This document shows positions 1 through 8,165 of a DNA stretch of 64,000 nt, one piece after another. The stretch's first letter is position 1. Every line of letters begins with the position of its first letter. A program made the position numbers and the translations under genes. The stretch is from Deltaproteobacteria bacterium (GTDB taxonomy: Bacteria; Myxococcota_A; Polyangia; Polyangiales; Ga0077539). Under the pieces are notes generated by a model. That model did no database searches and had not been told where the DNA came from. It saw only the letters and a program-made list of their open reading frames with translations. The stretch is from assembly GCA_030694465.1 (NCBI GenBank), contig JAUXYJ010000068.1, positions 124,001 to 188,000 on the forward strand, given 5' to 3'.

Positions 1-1
1 G

Positions 2-2224
2 ATCGCGGCCGAGCACGCCTTTCAGCGGGGCGCGTTGGGGGCCGCCGAGCAGTTCGCGCAGGCCGCGATCGACCACACGCCGGACACGAGCTCGGTGCAT
101 GTTCAGGCACGAAATACGCTGACCAAAGTGTACCTCTGGCGCGGAGATCTCGACCGCGCTTGGGACTGGACCCAAGAGCACATCGCCACGGCGAGAGAGC
201 GAAACGCGACGACCGAAATTCTCCGTGGGATTATTAACCTCGGCGTGATCGCGGTGAGACGCGGCGATCTCGACGACGCCGCGCGCCACTTCGAGACCGC
301 GCGGTCGCTCTCGTCGCGTGGCGGCTCCATGATGATCCGTGGCGTTTTGCGCGAGAATCAGGCCGTACTGGCTCATCTTCGTGGGCACTTTGGCGAGGCC
401 CTCACGCTCTATCAAGAGGCCCTGGGGATCTTGATCCGTGTAGGACATCGGCAGTTTTTGGCGCGCGTAGCGAACAACCTCGGAGAGCTCTACGTTCAGG
501 TCGGCGAGAGCGCGCGTGCGCGGAGAATGTGCGACTACGCCGCGCAAGTGGGGCGCGGATTTGCGCGAGGTCTTGTAGCGGAGGGGCTGCTCTTGCGCGG
601 ACAGATTGAGCTCTACGACGGACACCACGACCAGGCTCGCTCAGCCCTGCACGAGGCGCTCGCGATGTTCGCGCAGACCGGTGAAAAAGCACGCGCTGCG
701 GAGGCCCACGTGCTCTTGGCTCGCGTCGCTCTCGCCGAGGGAGAGCTCACACGCGCGCGCGCTGCGCTTGAGCACATCGACGAAGACGTCGACGCGACCG
801 GCGTTCGCGTCGCTTCAGAGCGGCTCAAGATCACCGCAGAGCTAAAGCGCGCCGAGGGCCTCGATGGCACAGAGCAAGCACGCGCCGCGCTGGTGTTGGC
901 GGAGCGCGCAGGCGACACAGATCTCAGGCTACGCATTCACGTTTTGACTGGCAAATCGCTACTTGATCGTGGAGACATCGCGGGCGCCCGTGTTCAAATG
1001 GACGCCGCGATCGCGCTCCGCGAGCAGCTCTTGTCGCGCGTCGGCGAGGCGCTCCGTGACACCTACGAGAGCAGTCTTGAGCGTGCGGGACTCAGCAAGC
1101 TCAGGGCACAGATCGAGCAGACGCATGAGCGCCTGACACCGCAGCTCTCAAGCGATCAACCACGCCCTGCGCGCGTGAGTATCACAGACGATTTGCTCGG
1201 CGGTCTGATTGGCAGCGGGGCCGCCATGAGCGCGCTTCGGCGCCTGATCCTGCGCATTGGGCCTGCGGACACGACGGTATTACTCCGCGGCGAGACCGGC
1301 ACCGGCAAAGAGCGCGTGGCCGAGGCGATCCATCGGAGCTCTCGACGACGCAATGGCCCCCTGATCAAGGTCAACTGCGCTGCGATCGGCGAGGGCGTGT
1401 TGCTCAGTGAGCTATTTGGCCACGAAAAGGGCGCATACACGGGCGCGGTGGGGCGCCGCAAGGGGCGCTTCGAAGCAGCCGACGGTGGGACCATTTTTCT
1501 CGACGAAATCGGGGATATTTCGCTCGCAATGCAGACTGCGCTCTTGCGAGTTCTTCAAGAGCACACGTTCGAACGGGTCGGAGGAAACACCCCCATCCGG
1601 GTCGACGTCCGGGTCATCGCAGCGACCAACAAGAACCTCGAGCAGGCGATGCGCACGGGGCAATTTCGCGACGACCTGTACTATCGACTCGCGGATATCA
1701 CTGTAAAATTGCCGCCGCTTCGCGATCGACTCGAAGACATCCCGCAGCTCGCAGCCCACTTTCTGATGATGGAGGCCGCCGCCGGACAGCTTGAGCCCAA
1801 ACCGCTTAGCCCGGCGGCGCTGCGGCGACTGAGCGAGCACGCGTGGCCGGGCAACGTGCGTGAGCTCTCGAGCAAATTGCGCAACGCCTTGGTGATGTCC
1901 GAGGGCGACATGATCGAAGAGTTGGACCTGGATTTGCCCACACCGGAGGCGAAGTCATGGGACCGCGACAACGGCCCCGTCGCGGGCACTGAGCGCAATG
2001 AAATCGAGCTGGTCTATGAGCGAATCCGAGACGGAGGCATCCCGCTCTTCGAGATGCGCAAAGAGCTCGAGCGTGGATGCATTGAGCGTGCGCTTCACGA
2101 GGCCAAAGGAAACATCACGCGCGCAGCAGCGCTCTTGGGGATGAAACGCCCGAGGCTTTCTCAGCTTGTTCGCGAGCACGGGCTTGCGAAAGGCACCGAA
2201 GCAGGGGACACTTCGGAGTCATGA
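2..2224 (+). CDS. Sigma-54-dependent activator with TPR-like N-terminus (5' partial)
   Basis: Enhancer-binding activator for sigma-54 RNA polymerase. The reading frame is open to the left edge, so the N-terminus is missing; the TTG at 35 is not a convincing start. Counting from position 35, residues 1-350 are tandem helical TPR-like repeats rather than a receiver domain, suggesting sensing by protein interaction. The AAA+ core follows: Walker A GETGTGKE near 418, the sigma-54 contact loop GAYTGA near 465 (Tyr for the usual Phe), and Walker B with FLDEIGD near 490. A Fis-type helix-turn-helix ends the protein (about 687-716, GNITRAAALLGM). The core and HTH look intact. The ATGA overlap with the next small lipoprotein gene suggests co-translation. 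The TPR plus sigma-54 architecture is common in myxobacteria; the target genes are unknown. Confidence 0.93.
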   Translation: MAAEHAFQRGALGAAEQFAQAAIDHTPDTSSVHVQARNTLTKVYLWRGDLDRAWDWTQEHIATARERNATTEILRGIINLGVIAVRRGDLDDAARHFETARSLSSRGGSMMIRGVLRENQAVLAHLRGHFGEALTLYQEALGILIRVGHRQFLARVANNLGELYVQVGESARARRMCDYAAQVGRGFARGLVAEGLLLRGQIELYDGHHDQARSALHEALAMFAQTGEKARAAEAHVLLARVALAEGELTRARAALEHIDEDVDATGVRVASERLKITAELKRAEGLDGTEQARAALVLAERAGDTDLRLRIHVLTGKSLLDRGDIAGARVQMDAAIALREQLLSRVGEALRDTYESSLERAGLSKLRAQIEQTHERLTPQLSSDQPRPARVSITDDLLGGLIGSGAAMSALRRLILRIGPADTTVLLRGETGTGKERVAEAIHRSSRRRNGPLIKVNCAAIGEGVLLSELFGHEKGAYTGAVGRRKGRFEAADGGTIFLDEIGDISLAMQTALLRVLQEHTFERVGGNTPIRVDVRVIAATNKNLEQAMRTGQFRDDLYYRLADITVKLPPLRDRLEDIPQLAAHFLMMEAAAGQLEPKPLSPAALRRLSEHAWPGNVRELSSKLRNALVMSEGDMIEELDLDLPTPEAKSWDRDNGPVAGTERNEIELVYERIRDGGIPLFEMRKELERGCIERALHEAKGNITRAAALLGMKRPRLSQLVREHGLAKGTEAGDTSES

Positions 2225-2547
2225 ACAAGCTCTTCGTCGTGCTCGCCCTCGCCGGTCTCTTGGGCGGATGTGCAACCACCACCAGCGGCTTTGTAGCGGC
2301 GCAGGGGCCTAACTCTACGGGACGCGCCGTAGCGACCCAGGGATCGACCCAGTCGCGCGGCTTGGATGGCGCCAACCTCGCTGAAGCCAACGCGGACCGT
2401 CGCAATGGTGGAGAGACCCGCGGGATCCCGACCCCCCAGCCGGTGCGCGATCCCTCGATGGTGAGCTACATTCCAGTCCCACAGCCGCCCATTCCCATGC
2501 CTGACCGTGGATTTGGCTACTCGGCCCGTCCCGTCGATCGCCGCTGA
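2221..2547 (+). CDS. Small putative lipoprotein
   Basis: A 108-residue protein beginning with a short hydrophobic signal (MNKLFVVLALAGLLGGC) with lipobox LGGC, so probably lipidated at Cys17 or nearby and exported. The mature part is polar, Gly/Pro/Asn rich and probably disordered, with several proline motifs near the end (PVPQPPIPMP). I recognise no family. The ATG overlaps the TGA of the upstream sigma-54 activator (ATGA), implying translational coupling. It runs tail to tail with ribA, about 80 bases away. Signal and lipobox are seen; function is unknown. Confidence 0.75.
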   Translation: MNKLFVVLALAGLLGGCATTTSGFVAAQGPNSTGRAVATQGSTQSRGLDGANLAEANADRRNGGETRGIPTPQPVRDPSMVSYIPVPQPPIPMPDRGFGYSARPVDRR

Positions 2548-2626
2548 TCGGGGTCTTTGTGGGGCTGTGAGGGCGGGTTGACTGCGATGGGGTTGGGGCG
2601 GTGCGCACTTAGCGACCGCGTGAAGC

Positions 2627-3283
2627 CTACTCGGCGTCGATGGCGGTGGTCTGCAAGCGCTTGGGCAGCTGGTGCTTCATGCGATCGCGTTTGACCTGTA
2701 AATAGCGCAGCGAATGCACGTTGGGTCGGATCAACACTGGGATGCGTCCGGACACTTTGGTCCCGAATGAAGTGAGCCCCTCGGCCTTGTCGGGGTTGTT
2801 GGTCATCAGCCGAACGGACTGCACACCAAGCCACCGGAGCATCGCTGCGCTCTGATGATATCGACGCGTGTCATCGGGCAAACCCAGCGCGCGATTGGCG
2901 TCTACGGTGTCCGCGCCTTCGGCTTGCAGTGCGTACGCACGCAGCTTGTTCGCGAGACCGATCCCACGGCCCTCTTGCCGCAGATAGAGGACCACCCCGG
3001 TCTCTTGGCCGATGTGTTCAAGCGCGGCTTCGAGCTGCTCACGGCAGTCACATTTGAGCGAGCCGATGATCTCGCTCGTGAGGCACTCGGAGTGCAGTCG
3101 CACTGCGACGTCGCTTTTGCCCCGGACATCGCCCGAGACAATCGCGACGTGCTCAATTCCCACTTCGTCCGGCGCACGAAACACGTACACCGTAAAGAGC
3201 CCATAGCGTGTCGGCAGCGGTGCCTGAGACTCAACAATGAGTGTCGGTGTCTTCACAAACGCGGTTAGATCAGCAGTCATCAC
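2627..3283 (-). CDS. ribA: GTP cyclohydrolase II (riboflavin biosynthesis)
   Basis: Converts GTP to 2,5-diamino-6-ribosylamino-pyrimidinone phosphate, formate and pyrophosphate, the first step to riboflavin. At 218 residues it is a stand-alone RibA, not a RibB-RibA fusion. The zinc site is visible as C-x10-C-x-C (SECLTSEIIGSLKCDC), followed by LRQEGRGIGL with the catalytic Arg region and the C-terminal GTP-site segment (MTNNPDKAEGL). Start is a GTG at 3283 followed at once by ATG at 3280; either could serve. The 360 bases upstream show no FMN riboswitch core that I can recognise. No other rib gene lies in the window. Confidence 0.95.
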   Translation of the reverse strand: MMTADLTAFVKTPTLIVESQAPLPTRYGLFTVYVFRAPDEVGIEHVAIVSGDVRGKSDVAVRLHSECLTSEIIGSLKCDCREQLEAALEHIGQETGVVLYLRQEGRGIGLANKLRAYALQAEGADTVDANRALGLPDDTRRYHQSAAMLRWLGVQSVRLMTNNPDKAEGLTSFGTKVSGRIPVLIRPNVHSLRYLQVKRDRMKHQLPKRLQTTAIDAE

Positions 3284-3647
3284 GTTGATTCCTCTCCCCT
3301 CGCGATGGTCTGTGAGACCTCACGAGAGACGGTGGCAACCACAAGGGCTACCGACAATAGAATCGGGGGTTCTAAAAATGTTCGTGTGTCCGAAGGAGTT
3401 CCTTGTGCAAGCACAGGGGTCGCGACACGCGGAGGGTTCGAAAGCTTAGAGTTCGTGGCAAGTAAGATGCTCTGACACCGCAAGTGGGTGTTCAAAGTGT
3501 TTTGAAATCACGCTTCGATGCTCGCAGTCGGTTAAGACTGTCGAACCCAGAAGTGACTCGTTCAATCGCGAAGTCTACGGCGTTCACTGCAGATGGCAAC
3601 CGTTGCGATCCCGCAATTCTGACTCGTCTCGTGTGAATGCGCATGGC
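3284..3647. other. Intergenic region between ribA and the CarH-like gene
   Basis: About 360 bases upstream of ribA and downstream of the CarH-like gene, seemingly less GC-rich than its surroundings. It should carry the ribA promoter. A 71-codon frame on the minus strand (3280-3495) ends in a GTGA overlap with the ribA start, but its product resembles nothing I know. No tRNA, riboswitch or clear repeat is seen. Confidence 0.5.
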
Positions 3648-4547
3648 TCAGTGGACCTGCGCGTCCGTCTTGAGCCGATAGGCGAGATCGCTTAGCGACA
3701 TGACCCGCTCGCACCGAGCCGGAAGCTCGACGCCTGTCAGCCCCTCACCCCCCACGATCAGCCGCCCGACACGGGGTGATTTCTCAATCTCAGCGAGGGT
3801 CGTAGCGATGTGCTTTCGATCGTGACTCGCTGCGAACGACAGGATCGTAACCGAAGGGTTTGAGCTCGCGATCATCGTGATGAGATCTTGGACTGGCGAA
3901 GTCGGCCCGAGCATGATGGGCTGAAACCCCATGCCACACAGGACCAGGGTGGCCATGCGCAGGGCAATGTCGTGCTGCTCGAGGCCTGGGGCGGCAAGAA
4001 GCGCGCTGCCGCGGTTGGCCGCTGGTCGCTCGATCAAGGGCTTGATCCTCGCAAGCGCCTCGATCACGGTCTGAGAAGCGAGATGCTCCTGAGCCACCGA
4101 GATCGCAGCGCTCGTCCACATGCGACCGATGTCCTCGAGTGCGGGCGCCGCGATGTCGTCGAAGATCGAGGGGAGCGCGAAGCCACGCAGTCGTTGCTGT
4201 GCGATCAGCGAGATCAAGCCCTCGGCGTCGCCTTGGAGGGCCAAGTTGCGAAACCGCAGCGACGCTTCGCTCAACCCAGTCGAGACGAACGAGGGCTCGG
4301 CTCTGGACGCCGGAGCCCCGTCGGACATCCGCGGTCCCGACGCAGGCGCGGGTGTCTCTGTATGGGTAGGCCCTGTGGACTCGTACGAGTAGGCCTTTAA
4401 GAACTCTGCGATGTCTGCCATACGAAACTTTCGGTGCCCTCCGGGCGTACGAAAGCAGCGAATCGTTCCCGAGTCTGCCCATCGCTTCACAGTGGCTTCG
4501 CTCACTGCTAGTAGATCGGCGACCTGACGCGTGGTGATGATATCCAA
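3648..4547 (-). CDS. CarH/LitR-like B12-dependent transcriptional regulator
   Basis: Likely DNA-binding repressor that uses adenosylcobalamin as a light-sensitive cofactor, by analogy with Myxococcus CarA/CarH. Residues 3-50 form an excisionase/MerR-type winged helix (TRQVADLLAVSEATVKRW, then GGHRKFR). Residues 55-90 are a Pro/Ser-rich linker. Residues 95-175 resemble the four-helix cap, with the CarH signature W-x9-E-H (W144, E154, H155). Residues 180-290 are a Rossmann-like B12-binding domain with E-x-H at 190-192; the Gly usual in E/D-x-H-x-x-G is Ala195. Start is TTG 4547: an in-frame TAG lies two codons upstream, GAGG precedes it by about 7 nt, and the HTH begins at residue 3. It is divergent from thiO. 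Light response is inferred. Confidence 0.85.
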   Translation of the reverse strand: MDIITTRQVADLLAVSEATVKRWADSGTIRCFRTPGGHRKFRMADIAEFLKAYSYESTGPTHTETPAPASGPRMSDGAPASRAEPSFVSTGLSEASLRFRNLALQGDAEGLISLIAQQRLRGFALPSIFDDIAAPALEDIGRMWTSAAISVAQEHLASQTVIEALARIKPLIERPAANRGSALLAAPGLEQHDIALRMATLVLCGMGFQPIMLGPTSPVQDLITMIASSNPSVTILSFAASHDRKHIATTLAEIEKSPRVGRLIVGGEGLTGVELPARCERVMSLSDLAYRLKTDAQVH

Positions 4548-4714
4548 GAGCTACCTCGTGCATTCTGATGCACCGTCATTGCAGTCGGTTGCAGCTGATT
4601 TGAAGCGACGACTGGACCTTCGGGCGAATTCGTCCAGATCCACGAGGCATCCCAGGATGGACACCGTGATCCCAAAGCCGACATCAACCGCGAGCCATGT
4701 TTTAGGAGTTCGCG
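4548..4714. promoter_or_regulatory. Divergent intergenic region with helically phased TTGCAG repeats
   Basis: The 167 bases between the CarH-like gene and thiO. TTGCAG occurs at 4579-4584 and again at 4589-4594, exactly one helical turn apart, and a CTGGAC...GTCCAG inverted pair follows around 4611-4636. These are candidate operator sequences for the adjacent regulator. No operator consensus is proven and no -35/-10 pair is clear. Confidence 0.35.
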
Positions 4715-5824
4715 ATGCCCTCGCCTGACGTCGTGATCGTCGGAGCCGGGCTCATCGGCAGCTTGTGTGCACTTAGACTCCGGCAGGCCGGATTGCAGGT
4801 GATGCTGCTTGAGCGGGCCATCGCTGGGGCGCAAGCGTCGAGCGCCGCAGCGGGGATCCTGGCCGCACAGTCCGAGGCCGCTGAGCCCGGACACACGGCA
4901 ATGCGCGCAGCCAAGAGCCGTGAGCTGTATTTTTCGCTCGAAGAAGAGCTCTTCGAGCTGACCTCGATGCGAATAGGGCTGCTGCGTCGGGGCGTCCTCG
5001 AGACCGCATCCGATGCGAGTCTGCTTGCAAATTTGCTAGAAAAACACCGCTGGCAGCTAGGGCCCGACGTGCGAGTTCTGGATCACTCAGCGCTGCACGA
5101 GCTTGAGCCGCACGCGGCGCCCTCGCTCGTTGGCGGGATCTTCTTTGAACGGGACGCGCAGCTTGAGCCGCGGTTGTTGTTTACTGCGGTCGCGCAGGCC
5201 GCGGCGCGCCAAGGAGCAACTTTTCACAGCGGGACCGCGGTGCTCTCGGTCGAGGTGACTGACGGACGCGTTGTCGGCGTTCGGACCAGCGCAGGCGTGA
5301 TCTATGCCCCGCGTGTAGTCATCGCGGCAGGAGCGTGGAGTGCGCTGATTCACGGAGCCGCATGCACAACTAGCGTGCGCCCGGCGCGAGGTCAGATCGT
5401 GTCGCTATCCACGCGAGTGGCACCGATCGGGAGGGTGCTCTACGGCCACGGGGGCTATTTGGTCCCTCGACCCGACGGGACCCTCGTCTGTGGAAGCACC
5501 CTCGAGTACGTGGGCTTCGAGCAGCGCGTAACCGCGCAAGGTGTCGCGAAGATCCTCGCGATGGCCACCGCGATGGTGCCCTCGCTCGCAGACGCCGAAG
5601 TCACTGGGTTCTGGGCCAATTTTCGCCCCTCGACGCCCGACAACGCGCCGCTCGTGGGCGCCACCGAAATCGAGGGGCTCACGGTGGCGACGGGGCACCA
5701 CCGGAGCGGCGTGTTGCTCGCGCCGATCACGGCCGATCATGTCCGAGATGTCGTCACAGGCGTCGCGATCGCACAGACTGAATCACCGTTCATTGCGCCC
5801 AACGCGCCACGGGGCGAAGCGTGA
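4715..5824 (+). CDS. thiO: Glycine oxidase ThiO-type FAD-dependent oxidoreductase
   Basis: D-amino-acid-oxidase-fold flavoenzyme of 369 residues. The family oxidises glycine to iminoglycine (with H2O2) to feed thiazole synthesis for thiamine. The N-terminal FAD site VIVGAGLIG (GxGxxG) at 7-15 is followed by the family pattern SSAAAGILA near 40-50. A second FAD segment (VVIAAGAWS) lies near 205, and the C-terminal GHHRSGVLLAPI, near 340, matches ThiO/DAO proteins. ATG 4715 follows AGGAG about 7 nt upstream. No thiG, thiS or thiE is nearby. The last four bases overlap the start of the hydrolase gene (GTGA). Another small-amine oxidase is the alternative. Confidence 0.85.
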   Translation: MPSPDVVIVGAGLIGSLCALRLRQAGLQVMLLERAIAGAQASSAAAGILAAQSEAAEPGHTAMRAAKSRELYFSLEEELFELTSMRIGLLRRGVLETASDASLLANLLEKHRWQLGPDVRVLDHSALHELEPHAAPSLVGGIFFERDAQLEPRLLFTAVAQAAARQGATFHSGTAVLSVEVTDGRVVGVRTSAGVIYAPRVVIAAGAWSALIHGAACTTSVRPARGQIVSLSTRVAPIGRVLYGHGGYLVPRPDGTLVCGSTLEYVGFEQRVTAQGVAKILAMATAMVPSLADAEVTGFWANFRPSTPDNAPLVGATEIEGLTVATGHHRSGVLLAPITADHVRDVVTGVAIAQTESPFIAPNAPRGEA

Positions 5825-6690
5825 TCGCTCCCACGCAACGGCTCACCGGCGCGGGGGTCTCGCTCAACGCGCGGTGCATCGAGGGCGACCGAGCGCGCAC
5901 GGTGGTCGTCCTGCACGGGTATCTCGATTGTGCCGCTTCGTTCGACACGCTGTGTGAGGGCTTGGCCCGCTCAGGACGTCACGTCGTCGCGATGGACCAT
6001 CGCGGACATGGCGAGAGCGATTGGACCCCTCCCGGCAGCTACTACCACTTCTTTAACTACCTTGCAGACCTCGACGCGGCGATCACTTCGCTAGAAATTT
6101 CACAGCCTATTTCACTAGTCGGCCACTCGATGGGTGGCAACATCGCGACGCTGTTCGCGGGTTCGCGACCCGAGCGCGTCGCGGCCCTCGTGCTCGCCGA
6201 AGGGATCGGGCTGCCGATGCAGTCGGCAGACCTCGCTGTGGTGCGAGCGACCCGGTGGCTCACACAGCTCGCCCAGCCCAAGACGCGGACCGCACGACCC
6301 ATGCGAGACCTCGCAGAGGCAGTCGCACGACTGCAGGTCGCCCACAGCGCTGTGTCGCCTGAGGTCCTGGCCCATCACGCCGTCGCGTTGCTACAAAAGC
6401 GCGACGATGGGCTGCTTCAGTGGCGGTTTGATCCGCTGCTTCAGTCCGTCTCGCCGGGCCGTTTCGACGCCGAAGCGTTTGAAGCGTTTGCCGATGCGAT
6501 CACGGCGCCAACGCTGTTGGTCGATGGAGGCACCACGGGGCTGCACTTTGAAGCGACGGCCGAGCGTGCCGCTCGTTATCGCGCCGTCGCCAAACACACG
6601 CTCCCGGACGCAGGGCACATGATGCACTGGACCGCACCCGAAGCACTCACGCGCGTGGTCGATGAGTTCTTGGTCGCTCATTCGCGCTGA
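5821..6690 (+). CDS. Alpha/beta-hydrolase
   Basis: A 289-residue alpha/beta-hydrolase. The oxyanion-hole HGY motif is near 31, the nucleophile elbow GHSMGG near 103 (Ser nucleophile), the acid strand LLVDGGTTG near 231 and the catalytic His in DAGHMMHW near 263. A helical lid lies between about 140 and 210. There is no signal peptide, so cytoplasmic. Substrate cannot be read from sequence; esterase, lactonase and C-C hydrolase are all possible. The GTG start overlaps the thiO stop, so the two genes form an operon. It ends 23 bases short of the convergent selenoprotein gene. Confidence 0.88.
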   Translation: MIAPTQRLTGAGVSLNARCIEGDRARTVVVLHGYLDCAASFDTLCEGLARSGRHVVAMDHRGHGESDWTPPGSYYHFFNYLADLDAAITSLEISQPISLVGHSMGGNIATLFAGSRPERVAALVLAEGIGLPMQSADLAVVRATRWLTQLAQPKTRTARPMRDLAEAVARLQVAHSAVSPEVLAHHAVALLQKRDDGLLQWRFDPLLQSVSPGRFDAEAFEAFADAITAPTLLVDGGTTGLHFEATAERAARYRAVAKHTLPDAGHMMHWTAPEALTRVVDEFLVAHSR

Positions 6691-6713
6691 GAATTTGCAG
6701 CGCTCGGAGGGAC

Positions 6714-6944
6714 TCAGTCGTGTTCGGGATCGGGCAGCTTGTCAAGGACCTCTTGCTCTTGGGGAAACCGCCCCTCGTCGTGCTTTGAGAACAGCTTCTT
6801 GCCGTCGACCATGACGTCGAAGACTCCTCCGCCGCCTCGTTCGAGGACCGGCTCAACGCCTACCTGTGCTTTGATTGCGGCCGCGAGACTCGTGGCCCTG
6901 GGTAGGTAGTTTCAGGCTACGCAGTAGCGAATTGTGATCTCCAT
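6714..6944 (-). CDS. SelW/Rdx-family selenoprotein (in-frame UGA as Sec)
   Basis: A 76-residue thioredoxin-fold protein of the SelT/SelW/SelH (Rdx) family, broken for a standard gene caller by an in-frame TGA at 6912-6914. Starting at ATG 6944 (AG-rich stretch just upstream) it reads MEITIRYCVA-U-NYLPRAT, so the redox motif is C8-x-x-U11. After the TGA the frame stays open for 65 codons and keeps family features: helix TSLAAAIKAQ, then GGGGVFDVMVDGKKLFSK and GRFPQEQE. It stops at a second TGA (6714-6716). The C-x-x-U position is exactly where SelW-type proteins carry Sec. A hairpin follows the UGA (separate entry). A recent nonsense mutation is the alternative, but conservation beyond it argues against that. 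Role: probably a thiol redox protein of unknown substrate. Confidence 0.88.
6879..6897 (-). promoter_or_regulatory. Candidate bacterial SECIS hairpin
   Basis: Immediately after the in-frame UGA, the mRNA can fold GGCC-A-CGA-[GUC]-UCG-C-GGCC. The outer stem has 4 bp, followed by one A.C mismatch, a 3-bp upper stem and a three-base loop whose first base is G, 23 nt past the UGA. A small apical loop with an early G at about this distance is what is described for bacterial SECIS elements bound by SelB. The fold was made by eye, not computed. Confidence 0.6.
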
Positions 6945-6982
6945 GCATGCACCGCTCTCTCTGGTTGGGATGTTTGCAAAAT

Positions 6983-7019
6983 CGAACCGCTCGGGTGTGG
7001 TGCACCCGGCCGTGGTTCG
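6983..7019. promoter_or_regulatory. Nested inverted repeat between selW-like gene and yeh-like operon
   Basis: Two nested perfect arms, CGAACC...GGTTCG outside and CGGGTG...CACCCG inside, around a 5-base loop. It sits about 40 nt from both the 6944 minus-strand start and the 7062 plus-strand start. It may be an operator or an RNA hairpin in one leader. No T-tract follows, so an intrinsic terminator is unlikely. Confidence 0.5.
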
Positions 7020-7061
7020 CAAGCGCTGCTGTTTATTCGGCGGGCGTTTCGTGAGGGCCGA

Positions 7062-8165
7062 ATGAGCGAATTGTTCGCATCAGCCAAGCGGTTAACCGCA
7101 CCCCAACGCAAGAAAGCCGCGCAGCAAATCGAGGATCTCGCGCGGGTCGAACAGCTGCTGTTGGGTCTCGTTCAGCGCGGACTCCGTGCCCTGGACACGA
7201 TGGACCTCGCGGACGTTCGCGCGCAGTCCAAGCGCATGATTGATGGAGATCTACGTGGTGTTTCGCAAGAGCTCTTACGCTTCGGCGCGGCCATCGAGGC
7301 TGCGAAGTCCGACGACCGAGCCATGCACCACGCCGTCGCGCAGACCACGCGGCTGTGGACGCTTGTTCGGCGAGGGCTGCGTCTGCTTCGCGCGCACGTC
7401 GCCGGCGAAACCTCGCCAGAAAAGCACGCACTCTGGCTTGAGACACGGCTCGGCCGCGCGCTTCGCGTGAGCGAGCTTGAGTCGCTCGGGAGCGTGCTGC
7501 GCGATCGACTGCTGTACGAGCTCGCGCACACACGGTTTTCTGACGCCGTGATCGCCACACGGACGCACCAGAGCTGGCTCGTTGATGTGCACAGCGGCGA
7601 GGTTTTTCTCAGGTGGAGTTCGCTTCCCAAGAGCGCACTTCGGAGCGCTGGGGCTTCGCTCCATGGTCCCCTTGAGTCGATGATCCGGCTGCCACAGCTG
7701 GCGCTGCATGACAGCCCGCTCTGCAATCGCCGCGTTCGCTTCACCGAGTCCGACGAGGGCATCGAGTTCGCGCCGCGCGGAAGAGAGCAGACCGCGCAAA
7801 TCCACGCCCATGCCCAGTCCATTGCGCAAGCGCATAGCGCCCTTTGTGGACAGCTCCGTGATGGTCTCGCACCTGGGAGCGCTGTGTTTTTGCTCGCGCT
7901 TGAGCGAGCGGGGATCGCACCCAACGGAGACCTTGCCGTCGTCGACCGTGAGCAGCGGCCGCTCCGGATCGCGCGTCGATATGCCTCGGTGTCCACCCAC
8001 GAGAACGCTCGGCTTGTGGCATCCCGCGTAGAGTCCGCAAAGCACGCCGCGATGCTCGCGCGCGTATGGGTCGACCCTGCCACACACACGCTGCGATGCG
8101 AGCCTCTCGCGCTGCTCCTCGACGACGAACACCTGCGCCTGGAGCCGCCCACGTGGCTGCTGTAG
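7062..8165 (+). CDS. Uncharacterised protein, first gene of the yeh-like operon
   Basis: A 367-residue cytoplasmic protein with no signal peptide or membrane segment, and no family I recognise. The first 150 residues are charged and helical, probably coiled-coil (repeated Leu/Ala heptads, many Arg and Gln). The rest is mixed alpha/beta, with a strand-rich stretch near 165-190 (SWLVDVHSGEVFLRW). No catalytic motif is obvious. Its 3' end overlaps the start of the HEAT-like gene by about 13 nt, and the MoxR and DUF5682-like genes follow on the same strand. It is therefore probably a subunit or regulator of that module. Start ATG 7062 has a weak G-rich ribosome site (GAGGG). Confidence 0.7.
   Translation: MSELFASAKRLTAPQRKKAAQQIEDLARVEQLLLGLVQRGLRALDTMDLADVRAQSKRMIDGDLRGVSQELLRFGAAIEAAKSDDRAMHHAVAQTTRLWTLVRRGLRLLRAHVAGETSPEKHALWLETRLGRALRVSELESLGSVLRDRLLYELAHTRFSDAVIATRTHQSWLVDVHSGEVFLRWSSLPKSALRSAGASLHGPLESMIRLPQLALHDSPLCNRRVRFTESDEGIEFAPRGREQTAQIHAHAQSIAQAHSALCGQLRDGLAPGSAVFLLALERAGIAPNGDLAVVDREQRPLRIARRYASVSTHENARLVASRVESAKHAAMLARVWVDPATHTLRCEPLALLLDDEHLRLEPPTWLL

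Noticed and set aside
3280-3495. 71-codon frame overlapping the ribA start by GTGA
   Set aside because: Could be a leader peptide, but composition and lack of ribosome site give no support; mentioned only under the intergenic region.
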